Below, one piece after another: positions 1 through 8,098 of a DNA stretch of 42,281 bases. The notes beneath the pieces were generated by a model that had not been told where the DNA came from, did not search any database, and was given only the letters and a program-made list of their open reading frames with translations. This stretch comes from Gemmatimonadaceae bacterium. GTDB lineage: Bacteria; Gemmatimonadota; Gemmatimonadetes; Gemmatimonadales; Gemmatimonadaceae. The number at the start of each line of letters is the position of its first letter. The stretch's first letter is position 1. A program made the translations under genes and the position numbers. The stretch spans positions 1 through 42,281 of the forward strand of contig JANYIN010000041.1 in assembly GCA_025362035.1 (NCBI GenBank), read 5' to 3'.

Positions 1-855
1 CGCGAGCTCTTCGAAGCTCCCACCGTCGAGGCCTTGGCTCTGCGCATGAGCGTCACTGGCGCTCCGCCCCTCGAGGGGACGGCCGTCGAGCTCCGTGCCG
101 GCCCCCGGTCTCCTCTGTTCATCGTTCATGCGGTGGGTGGCGGCATTTCGCCGTACAGGGACCTCGCGCGGCGGATGGAAGAGGGCCCCTCCATCTACGC
201 GATACAGGCCTTCGGTCTCGAGGGTGAGTGCGAGCCGCTCGAATCGGTCGAGGTGATGGCCGATCGCTACGTGGCTGCAATTCGCCGCGTCCAACCAAGC
301 GGCCCCTATCGGCTCGCCGGCTGGTCGTTCGGCGGGCTCGTGGCGTTCGAGATGGCGCGACGGCTCGAGGAGCAAGACGAGCCGGTGGCCTCGCTTGCGC
401 TCATCGACACGACTCCGCCGGGCGGATGGTTCTCTTCCGAGGAGGCTTGGCCTCTCGGCCGATACCTTGCGGACCTCGCCGCGTCGACGGGACAGACCCA
501 TGCCATGGCGGCCGAGGAGATGACTGCCCTCATGGGTGCCGAGGACCGGGACGCGCGAGCCATCGACCTCGCCAAGCGGCTCAATCTCTTGCCGCACGAC
601 TTCACCGTCGCCCAGCTCGCCCCGCGCGTCGCGGTGTTTCGAGCCAACTCGAAAGCGGGAGCGTCCTATCGTCCGGCGGGGCGCGTTCGGTCGAAGATCA
701 CGCTCTTCAAGGCAGCGGACACCTCGACGTCCTTCGACGCCTGGCAGGAGTGGAGCGATCTGCCCGTCCATGAGGAGGACGTTCAGGGCAACCACTACAC
801 CCTACTGGCCAACGTGGCAGGCCCTCTAGGCCGACTCCTCCGGTTCCCCACCTAA
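1..855 (+). CDS. NRPS C-terminal end: carrier-protein tail plus thioesterase (5' truncated)
   Basis: The reading frame is open from base 1, so the gene starts upstream of the window. The first residues (RELFEAPTVEALA) match the last helix of a peptidyl/acyl carrier domain. They are followed by a type I thioesterase of about 260 residues. Its alpha/beta-hydrolase triad is visible: nucleophile Ser in GWSFGG (residue 109 of the visible part), Asp in ALIDTTPP (residue 136) and His in GNHYTLL (residue 265). Such domains release the finished peptide or ketide by hydrolysis or cyclisation. Carrier followed by TE at the C-terminus is typical of the last module of an NRPS or hybrid synthetase; upstream modules are not visible, so the product is unknown. 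The gene ends with TAA 9 nt before the converging stop of the next gene. Its last 107 bp recur inverted at the other end of the window. Confidence 0.9.
   Translation, partial: RELFEAPTVEALALRMSVTGAPPLEGTAVELRAGPRSPLFIVHAVGGGISPYRDLARRMEEGPSIYAIQAFGLEGECEPLESVEVMADRYVAAIRRVQPSGPYRLAGWSFGGLVAFEMARRLEEQDEPVASLALIDTTPPGGWFSSEEAWPLGRYLADLAASTGQTHAMAAEEMTALMGAEDRDARAIDLAKRLNLLPHDFTVAQLAPRVAVFRANSKAGASYRPAGRVRSKITLFKAADTSTSFDAWQEWSDLPVHEEDVQGNHYTLLANVAGPLGRLLRFPT
749..855 (+). repeat. Inverted repeat copy A (thioesterase 3' end)
   Basis: These 107 bases match the reverse complement of 42175-42281 with 4 mismatches (103/107, counted by eye). The differences are GTG/GTC, GGC/AGC (Gly/Ser), CCC/CCT and TAA/TGA. 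Similarity ends at the stop codons. The other copy runs off the window, so the true repeat length is unknown. Confidence 0.92.
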
Positions 856-864
856 GCGGAGATT

Positions 865-2004
865 TCACAGCGCGCGCAGGAACGCGAGCAGCGCGGCCCC
901 GTCGTCGGGAGCGAGCGCGGAGTACCGCTTGAGGACCGCCTCCGCTTCACCGGCGTGCGCGAGGATCGCCTCCCCGATATCGGTCGTGCGCGCGTCGTGC
1001 GTGTAGCGCTTCCGGTAGCGGAGACCCCACAGGGGCGTCGTCCGCCAGTCGCGCTCCTTCGCGTCGCCGGCGACGAAGCCGTCCCGCAGCGATGGCCCCA
1101 TGTCGTGCAGGAGGAGATCCGAGTAGAGCGGCACGGGTCCCGACGGAGCCGCCAGCGTCGGCGAGTGGCAGCCGGTGCATCCGACGCGCTCGAAGACGTC
1201 GCGGCCTTGCTTGAAGTCGGCGGTCGCGTCGGGCGCCACCGGCGGCAGCGAGGCGATGTAATCGCGGATCAGAGCCACGCTTCGCCCGTCGATCTCGGGG
1301 CCGCGGTGAAAGCCCGCGCACGCCTCGGCGCCGGCGCCGGACAGGAGATCGTTCGGGAAATCTGGGGTGTTGATCCCCAGCTCGTTACGCAGCGCGTTGG
1401 AGGCGAAGGCCAAGAGCGTCACGGTCTGCGCCTTCCAGCCGAAGCGGCCGACCCGTCGGCCCGCCCCCTCGTCGACCCAGTTGACGTGCCCGGCGATGCC
1501 GTCGCCGCGATCGGCGATGCCCGCGAGGATGACGTCGTCGGCGATGGTCTCGACCAGCCCCAGTCCGAACAGCGGCGGAGTGTCCCGCGTCGACACCGCA
1601 TTCGCGAGCGCGGGGACGCCCGGCCGAAGCGCGCAGCCGTATCCCAGCTCGGCGACGGTGTGATTCCTCGCGATGGGGCCGCCGCGACCGGTCAAGTCGT
1701 CGAAGTTGCCGTGCGAGTCGATCGTCGCCACGCGAAACACGACCTGCTTCTCGTCGACTCCGCTGCCCCCCACCGTCGGGTTCCGATGGCAGCCACCGCA
1801 CGAGGTCGCGTTGTAGAGCGGCCCGAGCCCGTGGTCGGGGGTGAACTCGTGGGCGAAGAGATCCGCACCGCTCGCGCCGATCACGACCGCGGGAAGATCG
1901 GGCGACGACGAGCGCGTTCCGCAGCTCGGGAGCAGTGCGCAGGCGACGGCGGCGAGCCCGGAGCCCACCGCTCCGAGCGTGCGGAGCTCAGAGCCCCTCG
2001 GCAC
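865..2004 (-). CDS. Di-haem oxidoreductase (DHOR / DUF1111 family) lipoprotein
   Basis: This 379-residue protein has two c-type haem-binding motifs, CGGCH at residues 69-73 and CTGCH near residues 276-280, as expected for the di-haem 'thiol oxidoreductase-like' family related to cytochrome c peroxidases. The N-terminus is a lipoprotein signal with a lipobox ending LLPSC (Cys28), so it probably acts in the periplasm anchored to a membrane. The conserved stretch FGWKAQTVTLLAFASNALRNELGI is shared by this family. The start overlaps the upstream lipoprotein gene by 17 nt, so the two are probably translationally coupled. It is the last gene of a three-gene operon with a porin and a propeller-like lipoprotein. 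The electron donor and substrate cannot be told from sequence. Confidence 0.85.
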   Translation of the reverse strand: MPRGSELRTLGAVGSGLAAVACALLPSCGTRSSSPDLPAVVIGASGADLFAHEFTPDHGLGPLYNATSCGGCHRNPTVGGSGVDEKQVVFRVATIDSHGNFDDLTGRGGPIARNHTVAELGYGCALRPGVPALANAVSTRDTPPLFGLGLVETIADDVILAGIADRGDGIAGHVNWVDEGAGRRVGRFGWKAQTVTLLAFASNALRNELGINTPDFPNDLLSGAGAEACAGFHRGPEIDGRSVALIRDYIASLPPVAPDATADFKQGRDVFERVGCTGCHSPTLAAPSGPVPLYSDLLLHDMGPSLRDGFVAGDAKERDWRTTPLWGLRYRKRYTHDARTTDIGEAILAHAGEAEAVLKRYSALAPDDGAALLAFLRAL

Positions 2005-3418
2005 CGAACGCCTCGACTTCCACCACGAGGCCCTCCGCCCCTGGAAAGCCGGGATGCGTGCCGCTCAGCGTGAGCCACATCCGGGTCGCGTCGCCCGAAG
2101 TCGCGATGCCGTTCAGCCGATTGCGCTCGAGCACGCCGATCCCCGGCACGTTCACCTTCCTCGCGGCGACCACTTGGCCACTCTGCGTCATGCGGACGAT
2201 GGTGCCGTTTCCACGGTTCAGCACGTAGAAATCCGAGCCGCCCGCGAGCGTCGTTCCGCTCGAGAAGTCGCGGCTGACGCTCTCCATCACCGCAGGCGCG
2301 AGATCCATGGGGTCGTCGAAGAAGGGCGAGGTCAGCGTCGTCGTCTCGGTCACGCGAAAGAGGGACGAATCCTGGCTCAGCTTCACGAAGAGCACCGCGT
2401 TGCGCAGAGGGTCCGCGACATAGAGCGCCTTCGACGGCACCCAATTGAAGAGGATCCCGATGTGCGTCACCGCGGAGTTGATCGGGAAGCTCCGCGCGAC
2501 GTCGACCTCCTGCGTCACCGGCCTGAACGTGCCCGCGGGCGCAAGGCCGTCCACGCCGAGCTGTACGTGCACCTGCACGAGCGCCCCGTCGACGGTCGCC
2601 GCCGCGAACACCGCGCGCCGCGTTCCGTCGGGTGAGGGGCCGAGGAGCGCAGTGCCGACGCTCCCCGTCGAGAGCGATCCGGGGATGATCTGAGGTAGGC
2701 GGTTGGTCGCGGTACCCGTGAACACGCCGCCCGCCGTCGCGCTCACGACCGCGGCGAGCGGTCGCCCGTCGGGATCCAGCACCGTGATCGTGCCGGCGCC
2801 GCCGGACGTCGGCGCATTGGCGATCCACGGGCGGCCGAACGCGTTGTTGATGGAGATGCCCACCGGGTTGCTCACGCTCGGCATGTCCGCGGTCACGGCG
2901 TCGGTATGGTAGACGCTGTTCAGGAAGTTCGCGGTTTGTGCGGCGTACACCCGCACGGCGCCGTCCAGTGTGGCGTCCTGCTTGCCCCCCTTCGCAAAAT
3001 CGGGTGGCACGACGATGGGAGCCTTGGCCCCGATGTCGAGCGAGAGCACGGAGCCGGGCTGATGGTCGGTGCGCGCGAGCGGCGCCCCGTAGTTGGACGA
3101 GCTCGCCACGAGCAGCCGACTCGGGTCGAGAACCTGCCCGGGGCCCGTGAACGCCTGGAACGGCCCGTTCGTGAGGATCGGGCTCGCGTCGAGGAACGCG
3201 CCGACCTGACGAATCCCGCTGGCACCGTGAACACCGACGGCGACGAGCCTCGCGTCCAGTGTCCCCATCGAAGGGGTGAACCCGTCCGGTAGCGTGTGCA
3301 GCGTCGAGGAGTTCCTCTGCGAATCGCACGCGCCCGCCACCACCAGAACCGCGACTGCCGCACCCAGCGCCATGGGCACCCGGCGTAGCGATCGGGGGTT
3401 GGCGGTCAAAACTCCCAT
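1988..3418 (-). CDS. Predicted beta-propeller-like lipoprotein, function unknown
   Basis: The product has 476 residues with a lipoprotein signal; the lipobox VVAGAC places the lipidated Cys at residue 31. An in-frame ATG at residue 16 is a possible alternative start that would still keep the signal. The mature part has repeated segments such as NPVGISINNAFGRPWIAN, GAGTITVLDPDGRPL and GNGTIVRMTQSGQVV, which resemble NHL or SMP-30-type propeller blades. I do not recognise a specific family and see no catalytic motif. It overlaps the porin gene upstream by 13 nt and the di-haem protein downstream by 17 nt. This tight packing suggests the three products work together at the cell envelope. Confidence 0.75.
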   Translation of the reverse strand: MGVLTANPRSLRRVPMALGAAVAVLVVAGACDSQRNSSTLHTLPDGFTPSMGTLDARLVAVGVHGASGIRQVGAFLDASPILTNGPFQAFTGPGQVLDPSRLLVASSSNYGAPLARTDHQPGSVLSLDIGAKAPIVVPPDFAKGGKQDATLDGAVRVYAAQTANFLNSVYHTDAVTADMPSVSNPVGISINNAFGRPWIANAPTSGGAGTITVLDPDGRPLAAVVSATAGGVFTGTATNRLPQIIPGSLSTGSVGTALLGPSPDGTRRAVFAAATVDGALVQVHVQLGVDGLAPAGTFRPVTQEVDVARSFPINSAVTHIGILFNWVPSKALYVADPLRNAVLFVKLSQDSSLFRVTETTTLTSPFFDDPMDLAPAVMESVSRDFSSGTTLAGGSDFYVLNRGNGTIVRMTQSGQVVAARKVNVPGIGVLERNRLNGIATSGDATRMWLTLSGTHPGFPGAEGLVVEVEAFGAEGL

Positions 3419-4665
3419 TGCAGGTGTCCGTTCACGCGATGCGCGATGCGCACGGGCTCTTCTTTGTAGTCCGTTACCCAGTATAGGTACTCGACGCCGA
3501 TGCGCGAGTGGTCAAAGGGTCGGAAGTGAACCACCCCCCAACCGGCGCGATTGAGCGTGGCTTGGCCTGCCTCGAGATCGTCGTCGTTGGGGTCGTCCAT
3601 TCCCGCGCCCACGCCGAGCGCGAGCCACTTGGCGGGCTCGGAGTAGAGCTCGGCCCAGAATCCGCGCGCCCGAATCTCGAGATCGCGGACCGGGTTGATT
3701 CCTTGGCCGATTCCGCCGCGCACGTCGGAGAGGTTCCTGCCGAGGAACGCCTCGCCGCGCAGTCCGTTCTTTCGGTAGAAGGGGACGACGAGCTCGCCGA
3801 AGACGCCGACCTGCTGGAACTGGTTCTGGCCGACGACCTTCTCGTTGAGGTGCTCGGTGGCGAAGTGGACGCTCGTGGCGAGCACGAACGGCTCGGTCGT
3901 CCAGAGGAGCGCCTGGAGCGCGGCACGCGCTTGCACGGCCGGGAGGCTGCCGAAGTTCAACCCCGCTTGGCCGGCGTTGTCGACGGTCCCGATCATCTGC
4001 GCCGCGGCCTCGAGGGAGAACAGGCCCTTGCCGTCGTCGAAGTGGGTCAGGCGAGAGATGCGCAGCTGCGGCGCCCGATCGCCGGCGTTGCCGACGCCCC
4101 ACATGAGCGTGTCGGCGTTCGCCATCGGAATCAGGCGCGACACGAGCTGCCACGTCTGTCCGAAGAGCAGCCGGTACGCCCCCCACGAGAGCTCGGCGTA
4201 CGCGTGCCGCATCCGGGGGGTCGCCCGGGACTCGCGGCCGCCGTTCTGAAAGTCGATCTCGACCTTCCCGTCGATCGTCACCTCGGGAGCGAGCCGCGAC
4301 CTCGCGTCGAGGCCGAGGCGCGTCAGGCGCGGATGCAGAGAGAACTCGCCGCTCGGGTTCACGCCCGGCTGAAATCGGCTGACCGTGATGGGCGACTGCG
4401 GGCTGTTGAACGGCGCGCTGTCGCCGATGATGTCGAGGCGGAGGATGCCGTACGGCTTCACGGTCACGGGCGGCGGCGGTGGCGGCGCTGGCTCGGCTGG
4501 AGCCGCCGGTGCCGGCGCGGCAGTAGCCGGCTCGGGCGGCCGCGGATCAACCGCCGGCGCGGCCGGGTAGGCGCGCGGGTCCTGGCTCTGCTGGGCGAAC
4601 GCAGGCCCCGCCGCAGTCAGCGTGAAGGCTAACCCAAACCCGACCGACACCCTTCGCACCTGCAT
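3406..4665 (-). CDS. DcaP-like outer-membrane porin
   Basis: This 419-residue protein has a cleavable signal peptide ending AFA-QQ, then a Pro/Ala-rich linker (about residues 27-68) and a beta-rich C-terminal domain. The stretches KPYGILRLDIIGD, TIDGKVEIDFQNGG, RMRHAYAEL and LLFGQTWQ are typical of DcaP-like trimeric porins. The last residue is Phe, as usual for BAM-dependent barrel insertion. It is the first gene of an overlapping minus-strand operon with the lipoprotein and the di-haem oxidoreductase. A GAGG ribosome-binding sequence lies a few bases before the ATG, and a strong stem-loop lies just upstream of that. The likely role is uptake of a small, probably anionic or aromatic, solute, by family analogy only. 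Confidence 0.8.
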   Translation of the reverse strand: MQVRRVSVGFGLAFTLTAAGPAFAQQSQDPRAYPAAPAVDPRPPEPATAAPAPAAPAEPAPPPPPPVTVKPYGILRLDIIGDSAPFNSPQSPITVSRFQPGVNPSGEFSLHPRLTRLGLDARSRLAPEVTIDGKVEIDFQNGGRESRATPRMRHAYAELSWGAYRLLFGQTWQLVSRLIPMANADTLMWGVGNAGDRAPQLRISRLTHFDDGKGLFSLEAAAQMIGTVDNAGQAGLNFGSLPAVQARAALQALLWTTEPFVLATSVHFATEHLNEKVVGQNQFQQVGVFGELVVPFYRKNGLRGEAFLGRNLSDVRGGIGQGINPVRDLEIRARGFWAELYSEPAKWLALGVGAGMDDPNDDDLEAGQATLNRAGWGVVHFRPFDHSRIGVEYLYWVTDYKEEPVRIAHRVNGHLQWEF

Positions 4666-4681
4666 GACCTCATTGTCCCAC

Positions 4682-4712
4682 GCTGTCAGACCTTCGGTGA
4701 AGCCCTGACAGC
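4682..4712 (-). terminator. Stem-loop between haloperoxidase 1 and the porin operon
   Basis: Perfect 8-bp arms (GCTGTCAG at 4682-4689, CTGACAGC at 4705-4712) enclose a second 4-bp stem (CTTC/GAAG) with a GGT loop. It lies 42 nt after the haloperoxidase stop and 16 nt before the porin start. There is no T-run after it on the minus strand. It may be a terminator or attenuator for the upstream gene, or a leader structure controlling the porin ribosome-binding site. Confidence 0.5.
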
Positions 4713-4754
4713 TAGGTTATCCGCGGCGCCGGTGCTGGCGCGCTCGCGGGGAGC

Positions 4755-6263
4755 TCAGTCGGTCTCGCGCTCCGAAGAGCCGTCGTCCGAGTCCTCGCGC
4801 CCGCAGTCGTTGGGGTTGCCGACGCTGCGCCCATCACGATCGTGGTGATCGTCGTCGTTCTCGACGCGGCGCAGCGCGTGCCTGAGCACCTGGTTGCCGA
4901 CCTTCCTCCCCAAGCCAACGCCGACGAGGTCGGCGTTGCGCGTGTGAATGCCGGCCCAAATTCGCGCCCCGACAACCTCGTCGACCATGGCGTTGAAGCT
5001 GTCGAAGTGACGCGCGATCGGCGGGTTCTGGGCGCGCCCGGCAGCGCTCGTCAGGTCGAGGCGGATGGGCGTACCGTGGCCGTGATCGTCGTCGTGGCCG
5101 TGATCGTCGTCGCCGTCCCCATCGTCGTTGTGACCGCGGAAGAGGAAGTTCAGGACCGCGGCCGCCGCCGCGCTCTGGGTCGCGTGGGAGCCCGGGAAGT
5201 CGGGGTGCGCGGGCGTGGTCCTGAGCGGCGCCCACGCCGGGTCGCCGACGGTGTCCGGATTGCCGTCGGTGTCGCCGTTGCGTATCGAGGTGATCGGCCT
5301 CCACGACGAGAAACCGGGCGACGTGGCCCACGCCTCTTTGCTGTCGTAGACGGCGATCTGCGCGTCCGCCAGCGCGAGCTCCATGAGCGCGAAGGTGCGG
5401 GCGGTCTCCTCGAGCGAGAGGTGCCTCGTCGCCGTGATCTGGCGCGCCGCCTGGTTCCACGGGTTCAGTGTGGGATCGAACCAGAAGTTCGCCGCGTCCG
5501 TCTGGTCGGGGGTGCGCGTCGTGCTGTTGAGGGCGCCGAGCGACTTCACCTCGTTGTAGTCCGCGGTGTAGGCCGCGCTCGAGATGGCGAGCGGCGGATC
5601 GGTACGGAACTGCGAAGGGCTCTTCAGGACCCACGGAGTCACGAACGCATACTGCGGGTCGACGAAGGCGGCGAACGCCGGCGCCGTCGGAACCCAGACC
5701 CCCGGCCCGGTCGCCGGCGTCCAGAGCGGGTTCAGGGGGCCCCAGGTCTTGACCGCCGTGCTCCCGTCCGTCGCGCGGAGCGCGAGCGTCTGCGCGGCCG
5801 CCGCCTCGCCGAGCGCCACGCCGTCGGCCCGCCCCGCCGCCGGCAGCCCCGCGAGCGCGGTGTTGTATTTCGCGTCCAACGTCACCTGGTCGATGGGGAA
5901 CAGCTGGACGAGCGCGTAGTGCGCCGCCGCGAGCGCCGCCGCGGTGCCTGACGCCCCCGCCACGAACGGGAGCTTCGCCTTGTAGGGTGTGTAGTCGCCG
6001 ACGATCGAATTCACCGCCTCGAACACCGAGACGTGCACAATCGCAGCGACGCGCGCGCGTCGAATCGCGCTCGGCACGCGCGCGTTGATCTCGTTGATCG
6101 TGATGAGGTTCCAGTCCGCGATGACCTGGCCACCGAAGACCAGCGAATCCTGGCTCTGACCCGCCTGCCCCACGCTCTCCTTCGAGGGGGACCCGCAACC
6201 CCCCATGCAGGCGAGAACGAACAGGCCAACACTCCCGAGGATCATGTGGCGCGACTGGTTCAT
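4755..6263 (-). CDS. Vanadium-dependent haloperoxidase-like lipoprotein 1
   Basis: The product has 502 residues when started at the ATG at 6263, which has a GGAGAG ribosome-binding site and leads into a lipoprotein signal (Cys23). The longer frame to 6338 lacks these. The C-terminal half carries the PAP2/vanadium haloperoxidase vanadate site: Lys309, Arg322 (in SWRPI), the PGSH loop at 357-360 with the catalytic-type His360, and Arg434 with His440 (RIWAGIH). The Arg434-His440 spacing of 6 equals that of classical vanadium chloroperoxidase. The Lys309-Arg322 spacing is 13 rather than 7 because of a short insertion. An Asp/His-rich insert lies at 378-397, and the C-terminal tail is also Asp/His-rich; both could bind metal. 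Close paralogues lie at 6676-7986 and 28686-30161. It may oxidise halides with H2O2 at the cell surface or act as a phosphatase; sequence alone does not decide. Confidence 0.85.
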   Translation of the reverse strand: MNQSRHMILGSVGLFVLACMGGCGSPSKESVGQAGQSQDSLVFGGQVIADWNLITINEINARVPSAIRRARVAAIVHVSVFEAVNSIVGDYTPYKAKLPFVAGASGTAAALAAAHYALVQLFPIDQVTLDAKYNTALAGLPAAGRADGVALGEAAAAQTLALRATDGSTAVKTWGPLNPLWTPATGPGVWVPTAPAFAAFVDPQYAFVTPWVLKSPSQFRTDPPLAISSAAYTADYNEVKSLGALNSTTRTPDQTDAANFWFDPTLNPWNQAARQITATRHLSLEETARTFALMELALADAQIAVYDSKEAWATSPGFSSWRPITSIRNGDTDGNPDTVGDPAWAPLRTTPAHPDFPGSHATQSAAAAAVLNFLFRGHNDDGDGDDDHGHDDDHGHGTPIRLDLTSAAGRAQNPPIARHFDSFNAMVDEVVGARIWAGIHTRNADLVGVGLGRKVGNQVLRHALRRVENDDDHHDRDGRSVGNPNDCGREDSDDGSSERETD

Positions 6264-6675
6264 AGAGCTCTCCTGATTCTTTGGAATCCGCCGTGGCGAT
6301 CTGCCGCAGCTGGTCGCCTCGAGACGATACCGAGACATTCAGCCAGAGAGCAGCAAGTGTGCCCTGATTATGTGTAGTAAGTGCCTGATGTTACGCGGCA
6401 GAATCCTGCCATCGACGCCAAGCGTAGACGCGCCGTCCACAAGTCACCCGTGCCTATGCCCCCGGCTGGAGCGCCGCGCGTCAGCGAACGCGTTGATTTG
6501 AAAGACTTGTGGAGGATGAGTCACACCGGCGTGACACCCGTCGACCTCCGGACCACAAAATGTGCTGTAAGATTGAGGGTTTATTGTCGACCATGTGGGT
6601 GACAGGCCGCTCGTACCCTACAGCGGCGCCGCTCGGAGCGCCTGCTTCAACTTCAACGTGGAGCCCGCGCGACCG
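6264..6675 (-). promoter_or_regulatory. Non-coding region upstream of haloperoxidase 1
   Basis: I see no convincing gene in these 412 bases. They separate the start of haloperoxidase 1 from the stop of haloperoxidase 2. Contents: a GGAGAG ribosome-binding site at 6268-6273 that fixes the start at 6263; 9-bp inverted arms at 6437-6445 and 6504-6512 (CCACAAGTC/GACTTGTGG); and an imperfect 16-bp palindrome at 6520-6535 (GTCACACCGGCGTGAC). The palindrome looks like an operator but no regulator gene is nearby. A promoter for haloperoxidase 1 is expected here, but no box pair stands out. Confidence 0.4.
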
Positions 6676-7986
6676 TCAGTTCGGCTTCAAGGCGCCCGCA
6701 TAGACGTAGTTGCCCACCTTCTTGCCGAGCTCCACACCCACGGTGTCCGCGGTCCGCGTGTGAATGCCGGCCCAGATGCGCGCGCCGACGACCTCGTCGA
6801 CCATCGCGTCGAAGCTGGAGAAGTGGCGCACGACCCCCGGCGCTTGGTCGCTCGTGAGATCGAGGGTGACCACGGTCGCCGGGAACAGTTGCTTGAGAAC
6901 CTCCGCCGCAGCGCTGCTCTGCGTGGCGTGCGACCCGGGGTAGTCGGGGTGGGCGGGCGTGACCCGGAGCGGACTCCAAGTCGGATCCGCCACGAGGTTG
7001 GCGTTGCCGCCTCCGGCGCGGATGGCGGTTATGGGTCGCCAGAACGCGTAGGCGAGCTTGCTGTCGTAGACGGCCACCTGCGCGTCCGCCAAAGTCAGGT
7101 TCAGGAGCGCGAACACGCGCGCCGTGTCCTCGAGCGTGAGCTGCTGTCGAATCGCGAGGACGCGCGCCGCCTGATTCCAGGTGCTGAGCGTCGGATCGAA
7201 CCAGAAGTTCGCCGCCTCCGTCTGGTCCGCCGTGCGGGTCGTGCTGTTGATGGCTCCGAGGGACCTGACCTCCTCGTAGTACGCGGCCCAGGTCGGGCTG
7301 TCCAGCGCCGGCGGAGGCCCGGAACGAAACTGGTCGGGGGACGTCAAGATCCACGGCTTCACGAACGCGAACTGCGGATCGGTCAGCGGGGCGAACGCCT
7401 CCGGCGCCGGAACCCATACACCTGGCCCGCTGCCGGGAGTCCACGGCATGTCGGCATCGCTGCCGTCCCCCTGCCTCAGTGCGACGATCTGAGCGGCGAC
7501 CGACTCGCCGTACGCGACGCCGGAGTCTCTTCCCTTCAACGGCAGTGTCGCGAGCCGCGCTTGATACTTCGAATCCAGGCTCCCCTTATCGCTCGGAAAG
7601 AGCGCGATGAGGGCGCCGTGCGCGGCGCCGAGCGCGGTTGCCTCGGGCGAGATTCCCGGCGGTGCCGCCGCGTGCAACGCATACGAATGGTACTTGCCAA
7701 AGATGGAGTTGACCGCGTCGAAGACGGAGATCTGCACGATCGCTGCCAGCCGCGCGCGCCGAATCGCGCTCGGCACTTTGCCGTTCGCGGCGGTGCCGAG
7801 GCTGATTTCCTGCAGCGTGATCGCGTTCCAATCGATGACGATCTGCCCGTTCGTGATCGGAGGCGCGGCGTCGTCGTCGCCCTGGCCCGCCGGCACGCCT
7901 TCCTTGCCTCCCAAGATCGAAGCGCACGCGATGGTTGTGGCAGCGACGAAGATTGTGGCTCGCCGCCAGAACGAAATCCGACCCAT
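6676..7986 (-). CDS. Vanadium-dependent haloperoxidase-like protein 2
   Basis: This 436-residue protein is homologous over its full length to the haloperoxidase-like proteins at 4755-6263 and 28686-30161. It has the most classical active site of the three: Lys310 and Arg317 spaced by 7 residues as in fungal vanadium chloroperoxidase, the PGSH loop at 350-353 (His353), and Arg403 with His409. It lacks the Asp/His-rich insert and acidic tail of its paralogues. The N-terminus (RRATIFVAATTIACAS) is a signal sequence, possibly a lipoprotein signal with Cys21. Shared N-terminal stretches such as IDWNAITLQEI, SAIRRARLAAIVQISVFDAVNSI and NFWFDPTLSTWNQAAR define the subfamily. It lies downstream of the CBM9/DUF5916 gene on the same strand with a gap of about 110 nt, so it may be co-transcribed. 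Confidence 0.85.
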   Translation of the reverse strand: MGRISFWRRATIFVAATTIACASILGGKEGVPAGQGDDDAAPPITNGQIVIDWNAITLQEISLGTAANGKVPSAIRRARLAAIVQISVFDAVNSIFGKYHSYALHAAAPPGISPEATALGAAHGALIALFPSDKGSLDSKYQARLATLPLKGRDSGVAYGESVAAQIVALRQGDGSDADMPWTPGSGPGVWVPAPEAFAPLTDPQFAFVKPWILTSPDQFRSGPPPALDSPTWAAYYEEVRSLGAINSTTRTADQTEAANFWFDPTLSTWNQAARVLAIRQQLTLEDTARVFALLNLTLADAQVAVYDSKLAYAFWRPITAIRAGGGNANLVADPTWSPLRVTPAHPDYPGSHATQSSAAAEVLKQLFPATVVTLDLTSDQAPGVVRHFSSFDAMVDEVVGARIWAGIHTRTADTVGVELGKKVGNYVYAGALKPN

Positions 7987-8098
7987 GGCGGCATGTTACC
8001 ACGAACTCTCGCTCGGTCAGCTCCCCCGACGCTTACGGCGTGCAGCCGGAGCCGACCGACGACGAGGCGGGGTCGACACTCCGAGCAACGGACACGCG

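Noticed and set aside
955..2073. Long open frame on the plus strand opposite the di-haem gene
   Set aside because: It is antisense to a clear family member and reads as Arg-rich low-complexity sequence, as expected for shadow frames in GC-rich DNA.
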